NCBI RefSeq assembly: GCF_902362185.1
Contig: NC_044497.1
Coordinates: 32,380,001 to 32,444,000, forward strand
From: Chanos chanos
Taxonomy: Eukaryota > Chordata > Actinopteri > Gonorynchiformes > Chanidae
DNA length: 64,000 nucleotides
Direction of reading: 5' to 3'
Both the position numbers and the translations under genes were made by a program. This document shows, piece by piece, positions 13,962 through 25,100 of the stretch. The number at the start of each line of letters is the position of its first letter. The stretch's first letter is position 1. The notes under the pieces were generated by a model. It saw only the letters and a program-made list of their open reading frames with translations, ran no database searches and was not told the origin of the DNA.

Positions 13962-14712
13962 CAAAAAAGGTGACCATGAGTTTATTACCTTATGTGGATG
14001 CTCAAAGGAGACCTGGAAATTAAGCTGTCTGAGAATGAGAAGTTCACATTGTACTACACTGTCCCTTAGCTCCCAAAACTGTCCATCCAACTCCAGTGGA
14101 TCACTACCAGGGTGGAAGTACCTAAGAGACAGACAGGCATATGTCTACCTTAAAATGAGAGGTCGCACAGGTTAATCAGTTAAAGCTTACTGTATTTTTC
14201 ATTACCGCTCCTCATACCTGTGACAGACGTTGATGATATCTCTTGTTCTCAGGTGCTGTTCTTCCACTTTACCCGCGAGGTAGATACAAGACATTGCCAC
14301 TAAGTAGGGCTCATACACCTGGAGATTAGCCGACTGGAAGAACTTATGGTAGAGGGAGCATGCTGTGGCCATTGGAACAGACCGCATACCTAACTTCACC
14401 CCTGCAGTGTCATAAAAAAGGTTTGCGTTCAGTGATCTGGATGCAAACAATTAAGCTTATTACCTTGGTAAGCACGGTTAGGCATTACTCTTGCTGTTTC
14501 GAATGTTCACTTGCCATGATTAAATAAGTAAAGCTACGACTTGATTTTTTCTTTCATGTCACATAAATCGATAAAACGCTCATTGTAGTTACCGTACCAG
14601 TCTCGATGATAAAACGGCAAACTCGAAAGTGTATTTTAGTATCCGGACTGGCTTCAGTATCACCAGCATCACTGGAGACTCGGCTCCTCGCTACATCGAC
14701 ATTTGCAGACAT
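13063..14712 (-). CDS. ccnq: Cyclin Q (CDK10-activating cyclin, FAM58A), five exons
   Basis: Cyclin Q pairs with the kinase CDK10; loss of the human gene causes STAR syndrome. Exons on the minus strand are 14712-14598, 14401-14218, 14121-13989, 13638-13420 and 13152-13063. They total 741 bases in one frame (246 residues; human about 248). Exon 1 encodes a short N-terminus ending [11 protein letters not shown]. Exon 2 carries the cyclin-box start [21 protein letters not shown] and the diagnostic [15 protein letters not shown]. Exon 3 has [20 protein letters not shown], exon 4 [20 protein letters not shown] and a WWQ end, and exon 5 a short tail ending AKCT. All junctions are GT-AG; the exon 1 donor is the weaker GTACGG, chosen because it gives the family junction ETG-VKL. 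The gene starts 636 bases from the divergent CFAP126 start. Confidence 0.93.
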
Positions 14713-15348
14713 CAGGGCGGCTACGTTTCGAACCGTGACGGCCCCGTTTTAGAGTCTTAAGCAATACTAATACAAAAACAACACAAAACAAAACCAAAAA
14801 AATCACTATCGTTCGCACGCGCTTGTAATCGACTGACTACATCCACCATACTTGGTAAACTGTTGCACTGCCACTGAAGCTATTCGACGAAAATGGCATG
14901 TGGGACACTTAGCAATGTACTGAAGATATCGTGTTTTCACACGTTTTCCTAATCATTTCTTAAGCTAAAAATGAATGAAGACAGAACATACATACAGCAC
15001 GAAAACACACACCATTTGATGACTAACGTTACTTCCGATGTGAGTACACAAACGATCACACAAATAGCTGACGCCATCTACTGCACGGGGTGTACAACTG
15101 AAAATTCTGCGCTGCGGAGCAACGTAACGTTAAAATAAAATTTCTGAGAGTGTGTGATATATTATTGCCGACTGATAAAATGTAGATTTATTTTATTTTT
15201 CCAATACTTTGTACAAGCTGTCTTTTTTCTTACTTTACATATGCTTTTTAATTATTCCCTAATTTAAGATTTGTGATTTGGCTTAGCTTCCGCCTAAAGC
15301 TTTTTTTGTGACGTTGCTAAGGGACGACCAGACAACAAATCGACAGCA
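14713..15348. promoter_or_regulatory. Shared head-to-head promoter region, CCNQ / CFAP126
   Basis: The CCNQ ATG (minus) and CFAP126 ATG (plus) are 636 bases apart and point away from each other, so both promoters must sit here. The sequence has several CpGs and no clear TATA box on either side. GTTGCTAAGGGACGAC at 15313-15328 resembles one good half of an RFX X-box followed by a poor second half. It lies just before the CFAP126 start, which would suit a ciliary gene. The RFX assignment is an inference. Confidence 0.5.
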
Positions 15349-16941
15349 ATGTCATCTAACTACTCGGCCAACCAGGTAAAATAAAATAAAATAAAATAGA
15401 AATAAAAACTAAGACAACTTTATAATCAAATCATATGTTTCAGTTTAAGTATACACGTATTGTATAGTGATGTTCTTGACATTTTTGCTGCAGTATGAAA
15501 ATACCTTCAAGTCACATAAACTCCAGAACTGGACGGTGCCTAGACACTTCAAAGAGGTATGGTTAAATTGAGCTTCCTCTGATCTGTTGTGTGGTCTGAC
15601 CTTGCTTTATCGCAGAGGCCTGCCTGAATCGATGCTTTCAGCTTAAGACTGTAAATTTACAATGATTATTTGTTTGCATTTCTGACCTGGTTTTGTTCAG
15701 CATTTCAGTATTGAAAGAATGTTGGTAAGATTTCTGAGCAGTAATCTATGTGACTCTAGCCTATGATCACTTCATATGAGTCAGGATATTACATGTTTAT
15801 TACAAAGGTGTCAGCTTCACATTGCACCGCAATGTTCCTCCTGAAGCTGTACAATGTATTATAACCTGGTTTGAAATGTTATTGATGGGGAAGGTATAAA
15901 ATGTATGGTCCTGTTGTTCTAGAGACCAGAAGCAGCAGAGGGTCACACTGTGTTTATAGCAACAGACCATGGCCACCTTCTTCCTGGAAAAAAATCAAAG
16001 GTCCTAATGTCTTAATGTCTTTCCTAACAGCCTATTTCTATAATCAGTGAAATAAAAAAATCCCATTCCGTCGCGTAGAAGCTACCGTATAATTTATCTA
16101 CCTTAACAAAGAAACTCCCAAAATATTCAAATCATAATTGCACAGATAAATGGATCATATTTCTTAAATTATTGTTTTTGATATTGGAGTAGTCAGTCAT
16201 AACTCACATCTACTTACTTTTCCTAAAATTACTGTTTTTAAATATGCTTTTGCCAGTATGGAACTGCATGGCCATCTTTTAAGGGCACATGGGACTTGCC
16301 AGCCCGCATCCTTCCCACTTACATCAATCCAACAGTGCGCTCGCTAGACGGCCAGCAGCGCCTCCGGTCTTGGGGGCAGCAGCGGCAGCAGTCCAGACCA
16401 AGAACCAGAGAGTCAGAGGCAGAGCTGGAAGTTCAGGGAGATGCCAATGAGGTAAGGACAAGAGCTGTTTGTGAAGAAGAGGGTGTCTTTTGCTCCATTC
16501 TCAAATTGCACTGAAATTTGTCCTTTTTATTTCAAATATTTGCTCAACGTTTTCTTTTTTCAGCAAAATAGCATCTCTGACCAACCCACTGAAGAACATC
16601 CAATGCCTGCAACCACACCTTCCCAAAATATACAAGAACCAGCCAAAGAGGGGCCAGAGTCTCAGAACAGCCACACAGACTCACGGCCAGTATCCGAACA
16701 CAGTCAAGCCCAGTCAAGACCTGCATCTCAACACAGTCGAGCCCAGTCAAGACCTGCATCTCAACACAGTCAAGCCCAGTCGAGACCTGCATCTCAACAC
16801 AGTCGAGCACAGTCAAGATCTGCATCTCAAGCCCAGTTGAGACCTGCATCTCAGCACAGTCAAGGCCAGGAAAGAGCAGTATCTCAGCACAGTCAGGCAC
16901 CATCCCATCCCAGCCCTGCCCCAGAGAAACTAGAATCCTAG
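15349..16941 (+). CDS. cfap126: Flattop, cilia- and flagella-associated protein 126, five exons
   Basis: Flattop (CFAP126) is a microtubule-associated protein of motile cilia and basal bodies that acts in basal-body positioning with planar polarity. Exons are 15349-15375, 15494-15556, 15923-16000, 16257-16451 and 16564-16941, in all 741 bases in one frame (246 residues; human about 177). The start MSSNYSANQYEN matches the family MATNYSANQYEK. Further family words are LQNW, a GHLLPG segment and WPSFKGTWDLPARI at the exon 3/4 join. The longer length comes from the last exon, where an 11-residue Ser/Gln/Arg/Pro unit is repeated about six times (see the repeat entry). The exon 3 donor is non-consensus (AAG|GTCCTA), yet the frame needs a splice there because a stop follows within a few codons. 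ATTAAA at 17060-17065 may be its polyadenylation signal. Confidence 0.9.
16711..16899 (+). repeat. cfap126: Coding minisatellite in CFAP126, 33-bp unit
   Basis: Six in-frame units starting at 16711, 16744, 16777, 16810 (short, 24 bases), 16834 and 16867 encode variants of QSRPASQHSRA. Units 1-3 differ at only a few bases, mostly CAA/CGA swaps that exchange Gln and Arg. Units 5-6 are more diverged, so the array probably grew at its 5' side most recently. The reverse strand is also open across it, which is a by-product of the repeat. Confidence 0.9.
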
Positions 16942-19891
16942 TATTCCCCTGGCCCACCTGATGAACAGCTAGAATACTTCAGGGACCATGATCAAAATAC
17001 AGTCATATCAGAAAATGAAAATAACATTCAAACTTCCCAGTAAAAAGCCCGCAGTGCATATTAAATCCAATGTGAAGCATCTCCATCTGTCCGTAGAATT
17101 ATCTGCAAGTTGGATTTATTATGGGTAGCTGTGTATTTTGATATTATAGGATAAAGATTACATAGAAAAGTAGATATACTAAATCTTTTAATATAAGCAG
17201 CATAATGCACTGCAACCTTACATCTGGTACTTCAAAATGGAGAGGTAAGCACAAGAGAAAACAGTAAGAGACATGCTATTCTCCAGAGTGCTATATTATA
17301 CCAAAACATTCAACATCATCGCCAGTTTGACAAATGATTTTATTTGTCTGCTTCATGGAAATTTTTAACATATCAACTATAATGCCTACAGTCGACCAGG
17401 AAAATATTTTTGGTGGACACAGGTAATGACACCTATAGGTTCCTTAGAATAATACTAAAACGACCCCAGTCAAAGTGAGCTTTTGTTCTGACAGAGTCAT
17501 GAGAAACATCTAGGCTTTGACTTGATCTGGAATATACACTACTGCTGTAGTTTTCTGTAATGCTATGTATCTCAAGATCTATCACCTGCGGCAGCTGTCA
17601 AATGATAATCACATACAGCTAAGATACCTGTTTGGATGAACAGCTTCAAAAAGAGTGGCTATCAGGAATGACATTTGAAACCACAATCAGAGCTTATCTG
17701 ACATAACTGTCCTAAAATGATCAAGATACGCTCAGATGAATATCCCATCACAAGACCACACAGTGCTTGGGTAGATGTGACTCAAAGCTAAAGAAAAAAT
17801 CATTTCAATACATTTTCTTTTCCCAAATGTTCTTTTAATGATTTATCTGTTTCTTTTAGATTGTTTTGGATTAATCTAAGATGATTATACATGAGTTTTC
17901 AAGTATTTCTTCACTACTCAACTTCCAATACAAAACTATTGTATTAAATATATAACCTATATAGATCTTGCAAAAAATGTTGTGAGGAAAGACTCCTCTG
18001 ACACATGCTTGCCAGCCAAGATAAATAATCCACTCTAAGGGATGTTTAGTATAGCTTATATCTGGAAAATACTTAGGTGAAAGATAAATAATTTGTCTGT
18101 GATTTCTTTTGATCTAACTTTACATCTTACTTTGACTTTGAAAGGCATAAGGAGTAGTCACACAAAGCCATCCAAATGAAGAACTGAAGTATGTTTGCCA
18201 TTACATTTTGAAATGCTACACTGCTTCTCCCATTCATTTTTGAATACATGAGTACAATGCATAGTATGTCACACTACAGTGTTGATATGTTTCCTTAAAT
18301 GACTGGATGTACAATTTCCTCTCTTGGTCAAGCATCTGCTATGTTTGTATGGGTACGGTGTACACATAGCAGAGATGTTTCCTTTTAAAAGACAATCAGT
18401 ATAACAGTGTTTTTGATCCTAACCCAATTTGGTGATTCCAACTCTATTCATGTTCTATAAAATAACATACATTCATATTATGATACATGATGAGCTATTT
18501 ATCTGTAAGTCCTCTTTGACTATAAACTATGTAAACAAAACTATGCAACCTACTATAGTGTAGCCAAAGCTGTTGAACTTATATGTTTTAAAACGCTTCT
18601 CAATCCAAACACATACTATACTCACAAACTTGTCTAATACAGCGAATCTCCTCAAAAGAAAGCTAAAATCACTCCTCAAACATTTCTAAAAGTGTTCCTT
18701 CAAACTAATTCTAAAATCTTTGTAACTATCCAAGATCTCAGTACTGTCACAATTATAGGATCATAAAGTATGTGCTAAAATGAACACTAGCAGTTTCCAT
18801 GAGTTACAGTGCCGAGGTGGACTACAACTTGTAAAAACCTATTGGCAGTGAATAGGGCTACTTCCTATCTGTTTCCATCAAAACAATCATAAACTAAATA
18901 ATGTTCATCCTATTCTCAGTACCCAAAACACCTATTAGAATGTCACAGCACTCTAAAGTTCAACTAAAATATTATCAGACCTATTCCACTGAATACAAAC
19001 ATTCATTAAATTAATTTAATATGGCATTCAAACAGAAGAAATATTTTTCTGTGTAATATTTGCTTTTCTTCACCATTTAATTTGTAGTTCAGCTAATTTA
19101 CTAACTGATTGTCTCTAAACAATTCTGAATTAAAGAGAGGCACCAGACTAAAACAAAAATAAAAGTGTATCACCATATAAATATAAAGAGTGTTCTGAGA
19201 ATTTCAAAACAAAAACAGAAACTAAATCAGTGTCCACTTTCAAAAAATGATTCTGGAATGAGAACATAAAACTGCAACAAACTGTATGGTTCTTGAGCAC
19301 GACCAGGAACCTGTCCACAGTGATAAAAGTCTGATCAAGAATTAGTACATAAGTACACCGAGCAGTATACACTGAGAGGGCATATATAGCTCCAGAAATG
19401 AGACAAACCAGTCTCACAAGCTAGTACACACCAGTTCTAGAGCGCAAAAAGGCACAAAGAGACGAACCCACACAGTGGGGTGCAGAGTAGCAGCTGGTAG
19501 CAGACTTGCTGAATGAATACACAGGGACTTGCACTGGCACTGTGTCTTTACAGTACAATGACACATTAATAAGTTACTCTCAATTGAAATATTTACAACA
19601 TCGTCTGTTGTCCCTCCCAGTAGTGGAGAGGGTGCCTCGAGAGGGTGCTGAATTTTGTGTGAATGTCACGATGTTGGTTTTAGAGTAACACTGAGAGGCC
19701 ATCGTATTAAGTCCCTCTTACCTCCATTAGCAAACTTTCAGTGGTATCACTAGGTTACATGTGAGAACACCTCAAACAAAAATCAGTTATTAAAAAAAAA
19801 AAGGAAAAAGAATGATACAAAAATCATACTGGCAAAATTCATTTCACTGTTCCATTTCACAAGTCATCCTGTGGTAACTGCAAATTCATCC
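16942..19891. other. Tail-to-tail region: 3'UTRs of CFAP126 and B4GALT3
   Basis: The two genes converge here. The CFAP126 3'UTR is probably short (ATTAAA at 17060-17065). The rest is AT-rich, without coding look on either strand, and likely includes a long B4GALT3 3'UTR. Minus-strand AATAAA motifs occur at 17344-17339 and 17120-17115, which would give a UTR of about 2.5 kb and could overlap the end of the CFAP126 transcript. Short frames at 19148-19417 (minus) and 19506-19688 (plus) have no family resemblance. Confidence 0.4.
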
Positions 19892-21388
19892 TCAGCCTAC
19901 TTCCTGTTTTACAGCAGTTTTCTCTGTAACTACTGAGCTTCCGTTAGGTGACTTCCACTGGGCAGCCTCTATTTTGGTGGCTTTAGTGGTTACCGCACCA
20001 ACCACTGCCCCTTCAGCCCTCTTCTTATTGGGTTTGGATGCAGGATGTGGGGGTTTTTCGGGATTTGGAGATGTCACCTTCCTTGGGGGCTGGCGAGGGT
20101 CCTCCCCTATGTTGACAGACAGGTTGGTGTACAGTGGTGCCAGCTCTTTGGACAGGAGTTCATAGGTCAAGGAATTGAGTCCATCAGAATGCCAGTTTAT
20201 CCTGGTGCGCTTTAGCAAGTCAAATCTGTATGGGAGGTAAGAAGTGAGTCAGCACAGGTACAGGTACAGGTACAGGTGCAGGTACAGGTAGGCACTGTAT
20301 GCTCAGATAAGCAGTTAGACCATTAAAGAAAAAAGAACAATTTTTAACTGCATGAATTCTTGAGACACTGGACGGCAAGATTCCTGATGAATAGTGGATG
20401 CCTGTGCTTTATACCAGGGTTCAAACAAAACACTGCAGGACTACAAGCCTTTAGTAACAGGGTTTTGTGGCCCTGTTATGAAGGAGAGAAAGATGACTTT
20501 ATGACAGTTGTAGCATTAGGATTAATGATTACCTTCGAGGGTTCTGCTCATTACCCTGATCTCCTTTATGCTTGATCATTTTATAATGGCCTACAGCCAC
20601 TGGGGGGCGCACTATCTTCATCCCAGAGAGGCGTACTCTGTTAAAGACACACCACAGGAGAAAAAGAAATAACAGGGATTCAAAGGGAAAATGGTTGGAA
20701 ATGGAGCCAGAGACTGTATGAAATTAATAAAACAGAGAGAATAAAACAAAGTTATGTCATTTCCAATGACAGATGGAACCAAGTAAATCCAGCAAATAGA
20801 GCTAGATTCACACGGACTGAAAAAAAGCTCCAGTTTTGGATTTTCATGCTAAGGTGGGAGGGTTCTAACCATGCCGAATTAAACTAAAAACAAACCACTG
20901 ATTTTTCAGTAGTTTGTTCAGTAGGAGAAACAGTTAAAAAGCTTTCTTTTGAAAAGTTATTGTGGTAAAATAAAGAGGTACATACTTGACTTTTGGTTGA
21001 CAGGTAAAGTACATGTTGTACTAAAGGTGTAGAGAGAATCTAGTCCAGGTATTTAACCCCTAATGTTCTTGGTCCTCGTTTCTGGTTCTTCCATCTCACC
21101 CGAATCATCTGGGTCAGTCAAAAAATGTTAATATGAAAATCCACATGAAAGCAAATCAAAGGGTGACCAAAGTCTTTGCTTTTACACTTTACTACATACT
21201 ATGTAACTCTCAGCTGTTGTTTTAAAAAGTTCCTGAGAGATTAATCAAAATCTTAAATCTACTGGAGAGTGGCTGTCCAGGACCTAGAGATAACAGCCAT
21301 GCAGTGAGGAGCCCTGCTCTCTCAGAGACAAGCAGCAGGCAAAGTGACTGGTCCATGATTATACTGCATTCACATAGGCAGTGGCCAT

Positions 21389-21423
<35 letters not shown>

Positions 21424-22249
21424 CAGAGAGGAGGTACAAGAACAAATTTGAGGTCTCACACAGCTAAAAAACTAACCACTAACCATATAAAGGGCTAAAG
21501 GTTTAACTTTTAAAATTCACAACAAAGCAAGTATATCACAAATGTCATAGAGGAGAATAGAGGCATCGATGATCATTTGAATCAATAATGGCAAAATAAT
21601 GAAAAGTGGTGAGGAAAGCTGATACCTTGTACTCTAACCAGCCTGATGCTTCATGCATGTACTTACTGAACCCTGCAGTGGCTATGCAGGAAAGATTGGA
21701 GTGAACAGAGGGATGCAGTGAAGGTGAGGGTGAAATGAGAGTGTTAATGACAGTGAAATGAAACATGGATGAAAGAGAACTAACACACACCATGCAACAA
21801 ATAAACCTCTCACAATGCATATGTGGCGTGGTTTTTCATCTCACGCTAATTTGGTTACAGTTAATCTAGCTATATGCAAATGATTTGTCTGAAAACATGG
21901 GCATACAACAGCTCTAATTCCCCAGGCCCATGAATGCTTCGTATCAGAAATGTCCTAATCTGCTTTGCCTACCTGGCAGCGATGTCATCATCCTCCCCTC
22001 CCCAGCCCCAGTACTGGTTTGGGAAGCCATTCATTTTGAGGTACTGGTCTGGGGTTACAGCAGAAACACCACCAAAATACTGTGGGTATGGAAGCCTGTG
22101 TGTGAGTCAAAATAAAGAAAATATGTCGAAGGGAGACCATTAACTACCCACGATTATGTTTTATTTAGTATTCAAACAAAGACTGTCAGATATGAGATCA
22201 AATTTAATGTTTGACAAATCAACATTAACATGCATTCATTTTAACTGAC

Positions 22250-22296
<47 letters not shown>

Positions 22297-23795
22297 TTTT
22301 TTTTTTCCAGATAAGGGCACTAACAGCACAAGAAGCAACATAGTACTGAACCACCAAGATCAAACTCTTAAATGAACCAGAGTACTACAATCTTTCTCAT
22401 TCTAGAGGAACAGTAATTTTAAATTCAGTTGTTCTGGTCATAGTGCCTGCTTCTAAGACCATGTGTATGTGATGAGGGACTATAAAAAGGAAACCTGTAT
22501 CTAAACTTGTCCATGGCCACAGAGAGGTGAGTAGGGTACTGGGGGTGGCAGCTGTAGGTGTTGTGATCATTTTCCGGCAGCAGGTCCACATCATGGAGGA
22601 AAATACAACTCCAGTCTTCCTCCTTCAGAGCCTCACGCACGCCCACGTTCAGCAGCTTCGCTCGGTTGAATGTAGAGTTTCCTGACTGAAAAGAGAGAAC
22701 GAGGGTAAGTAAAAATAAATAAAGAGACAAGTGAGACAGTTTTGGACAAATGGAGACATAGGAAGGGAGTGGATTTGCATGACAATTCAAACAAAGCACA
22801 ATTAAAGTAAAAATATCATAGATATTTTAAGCGTGGAGATTATTTCAACATTTTATGGTCTTTTCGGTCGATAACCTCAAATAAAACCCCAAATTTTCTC
22901 ACATACAGTATAGACCATGCTATACATATACATCCAGGTACCTGGTGTACAATATAGATGCTGTAATGGATCTGCTGTCGTTGGAGGAAAGGGTGGAGAT
23001 GATAAAGAAGAGCGCGGAGGTGGGTCTGTCGATTCCGGTACGGCACCACAATTGCCGTGTGGTGTTGTGGTTCACAGTCTGGTGGGCGGTACCGTCCCCC
23101 TGGTTTTACCAAAGGGTTACGCTCCTTGATTTCCTCAAATGAAGGCGGTGAGGTCAGGCGAACAGATACAGGGCCCACTAAAGGAGAGCAAGCAGAAAGG
23201 GAAGGCATTCATACATCAGTATTTATTTAATTCAAGCACATTTACTATACTGTTCTATTAAATTTTGTGTTGAGGACAACAATCGGAAGGGATATATTTT
23301 ATACCTCGGCTCCAGTTCAACAGAAAATTTGATCTTAAATCTTATTCAGTTCTTATTAGAGCTGGGATTTAATGTCAAAAGTTCATTTTAAAGCTATTGA
23401 CTACTGACTACTTAACTGACCATACCGTACACAACACAAATGACATATTTTTATCCATCAAGAAAGCTTTCAGCAAAGGAAACAGATGAGCCCAATCATA
23501 TTTATACACCCCTCACTCACTCACCCAGCAATGGTGAGGGCACTAGACAATCTTTAAGCTGTGGTGCTGATCCAGTGGGGCCTGTCTGGTGGGGGAGTTG
23601 GGCCACAAGGTGACTGAGGTTGGTGTAGACATCATGGGGATGAGAATAGTCAAATTCAGGTTCAGAGGAGTGAACCAATACAGAGACGAGGCCACGAAAG
23701 CCTCCCAGGGAGAAGTAGAGAACAAAGGCAAACTGGAAGCCAACCAAAAGAGCCAGAGTGCATGGAGAGTCCAGGCTTCGACCACAGCACATCAT
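19892..23795 (-). CDS. b4galt3: Beta-1,4-galactosyltransferase 3, six coding exons
   Basis: This Golgi type II membrane enzyme transfers galactose from UDP-galactose to terminal N-acetylglucosamine. Exons on the minus strand are 23795-23525, 23177-22942, 22685-22495, 22095-21973, 20637-20533 and 20225-19892, totalling 1260 bases (419 residues; human about 393). Residues 12-30 form the signal anchor ([19 protein letters not shown]), followed by a stem with [16 protein letters not shown] as in B4GALT3. Catalytic marks are [10 protein letters not shown], the DVD metal site at 201-203, WGWGGEDDD at 262-270, and M294/H297 in KMIKH, the positions of the other Mn2+ ligands in B4GALT1. All introns are GT-AG with matching phases. 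The last exon adds a Lys/Pro-rich tail longer than and unlike the human one. Two adjacent ATGs (23795-23793 and 23792-23790) could start translation; I use the outer. Confidence 0.93.
20254..20291. repeat. Hexamer array (CAGGTA)n in B4GALT3 intron 5
   Basis: About six copies of CAGGTA, one changed to CAGGTG, lie 29-66 bases upstream of the exon 6 acceptor of B4GALT3. On the gene's strand this reads as repeats of TACCTG, just 5' of a likely branch point (GCTGACT near 20250). On the plus strand each unit looks like a splice donor, but no plus-strand gene is present here. Confidence 0.85.
21396..21420. repeat. (GA)n microsatellite in B4GALT3 intron 4
   Basis: A plain GA dinucleotide run of about 12 units. 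The 1.3-kb intron around it (20638-21972) shows nothing coding. Confidence 0.9.
22251..22287. repeat. (TA)n microsatellite in B4GALT3 intron 3
   Basis: A run of about 18 TA units. It lies between the exon 4 acceptor (22096) and the exon 3 donor (22494), and is likely to be polymorphic and hard to assemble. Confidence 0.9.
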
Positions 23796-24662
23796 TATGG
23801 ACAGACCAGTGAAAGATGCCGGGAGCAAGAAAGGAAGGAAAATCAAAGGAAAAAGAGAGCAACAGGGATGGTGGGATGGAAGGGGGAGCTGGAAGGAGGA
23901 GTAGAGAGAAGATGTGAGGGAAGGAGATCAGGAGAGGTGGAGAGGGGAGCAGTTAGCCCACAGAGCTTTGCAGAGGACATCTATATTATGAGTGGGGGAA
24001 AAAAATGCTATAACGATGTCAACACAGCCATGTCCTCAATCACTGAAAAACAAAGATGAAAACATCACTGTACATGTTAAGAATGCATCTGTTAGACACA
24101 AATGATAATAAATTCCTTAAGAACATTTTTTCTTTCTATCCGTGTAAATGTATGTTAATATGAAATGCTGTCCAATGAAAAGTGCCAAAATAAGAAAGGC
24201 CCCTGTACCTGTGGTCCACACTTGTCAGAACTCTTAAAATGGATCAGGAGGCCATCTGCCCCACACAGATTATTGGACATCCTGGGAATTTAAGTAGTGG
24301 GATCTTCAAGTTAGATTATGTATTTTATTTTACATTGACACTTCATACAGTTTCTTATTGAACAAGAGATGGATAGTAACGTATCAACATTAATATATTC
24401 TAATAGTACAGATGGACAAGGCCTGAACGATAGCTGGTGTTGCCCTAGCTGGATCTAGAGTTCAAGACTCTTCATGTGAAAATTTCCATCTGCTATTACA
24501 CAGTGACTCCAAGTTAAAGCAATTTTTGACCATGTTGCATTAATGTCGACTGTAGAAGTTCGAAAGAAGGTCTAAATCCTAACACTTCTTTCATCTTCCG
24601 AAAACAAGAATACAGAAGTCTCATTCAATACAATAATATTAACAACAACAATAATACTAACA

Positions 24663-24710
<48 letters not shown>

Positions 24711-25100
24711 TCTTCGCTTAGTAATTTACGGAGATGTCTTCAACGCATCGTCCCAAAAATCATTAAAGAATGCAGAATATCTTCGAAAATGCGTATAAAT
24801 CATTCGATTACCGATTAACATTATCTTTGAACTCACCCTGTTTTCCTACGACGTTTCAAATCAAGCCCCCGGCACCAGTGGTCGTCAATAACAAGCTAGG
24901 CCCTGCTATTAGCATGCATTCGATAAGTCCGAATGGATTTTCGCGATAGCATTGCGTAATATGATTTCAAAAAAACAAATTCAAAATGTAGGGTAACTAA
25001 GAGCAAAGCCGCGCAATTTTTGACTATCCCACTGCATTTGACTCTTGACAGTCTGTGGCATCAAATGTTAATCGCCGTTTCGGTAAGCGATGGAGTGGTA
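23796..25100 (-). promoter_or_regulatory. b4galt3: B4GALT3 5'UTR, intron 1 and CpG-bearing upstream region
   Basis: The coding exon probably begins at an acceptor at 23890-23889 (CTCCTCCTTCCAG on the minus strand), giving a 93-base leader. Farther upstream a strong donor, CAGG|GTGAGTTC with last exon base 24837, closes a possible non-coding first exon in a locally CpG-bearing region (about 24.8-25.1 kb). The intron between carries an AAT trinucleotide run at about 24660-24708. No TATA box is evident. The promoter and exon 1 are inferred from splice signals and base composition. Confidence 0.4.
24660..24708. repeat. (AAT)n microsatellite
   Basis: About 15 AAT units lie in the presumed B4GALT3 intron 1, close to the inferred first exon. 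Confidence 0.9.

Noticed and set aside
16544-16957. 137-codon minus-strand frame with repeated VEMQVLTGLDC words
   Set aside because: It is the reverse strand of the Flattop coding minisatellite; the repeat keeps both strands open.
23589-24059. 156-codon plus-strand frame over B4GALT3 exon 1
   Set aside because: Antisense to a conserved coding exon, of low-complexity Lys/Glu/Arg content, with no family resemblance.
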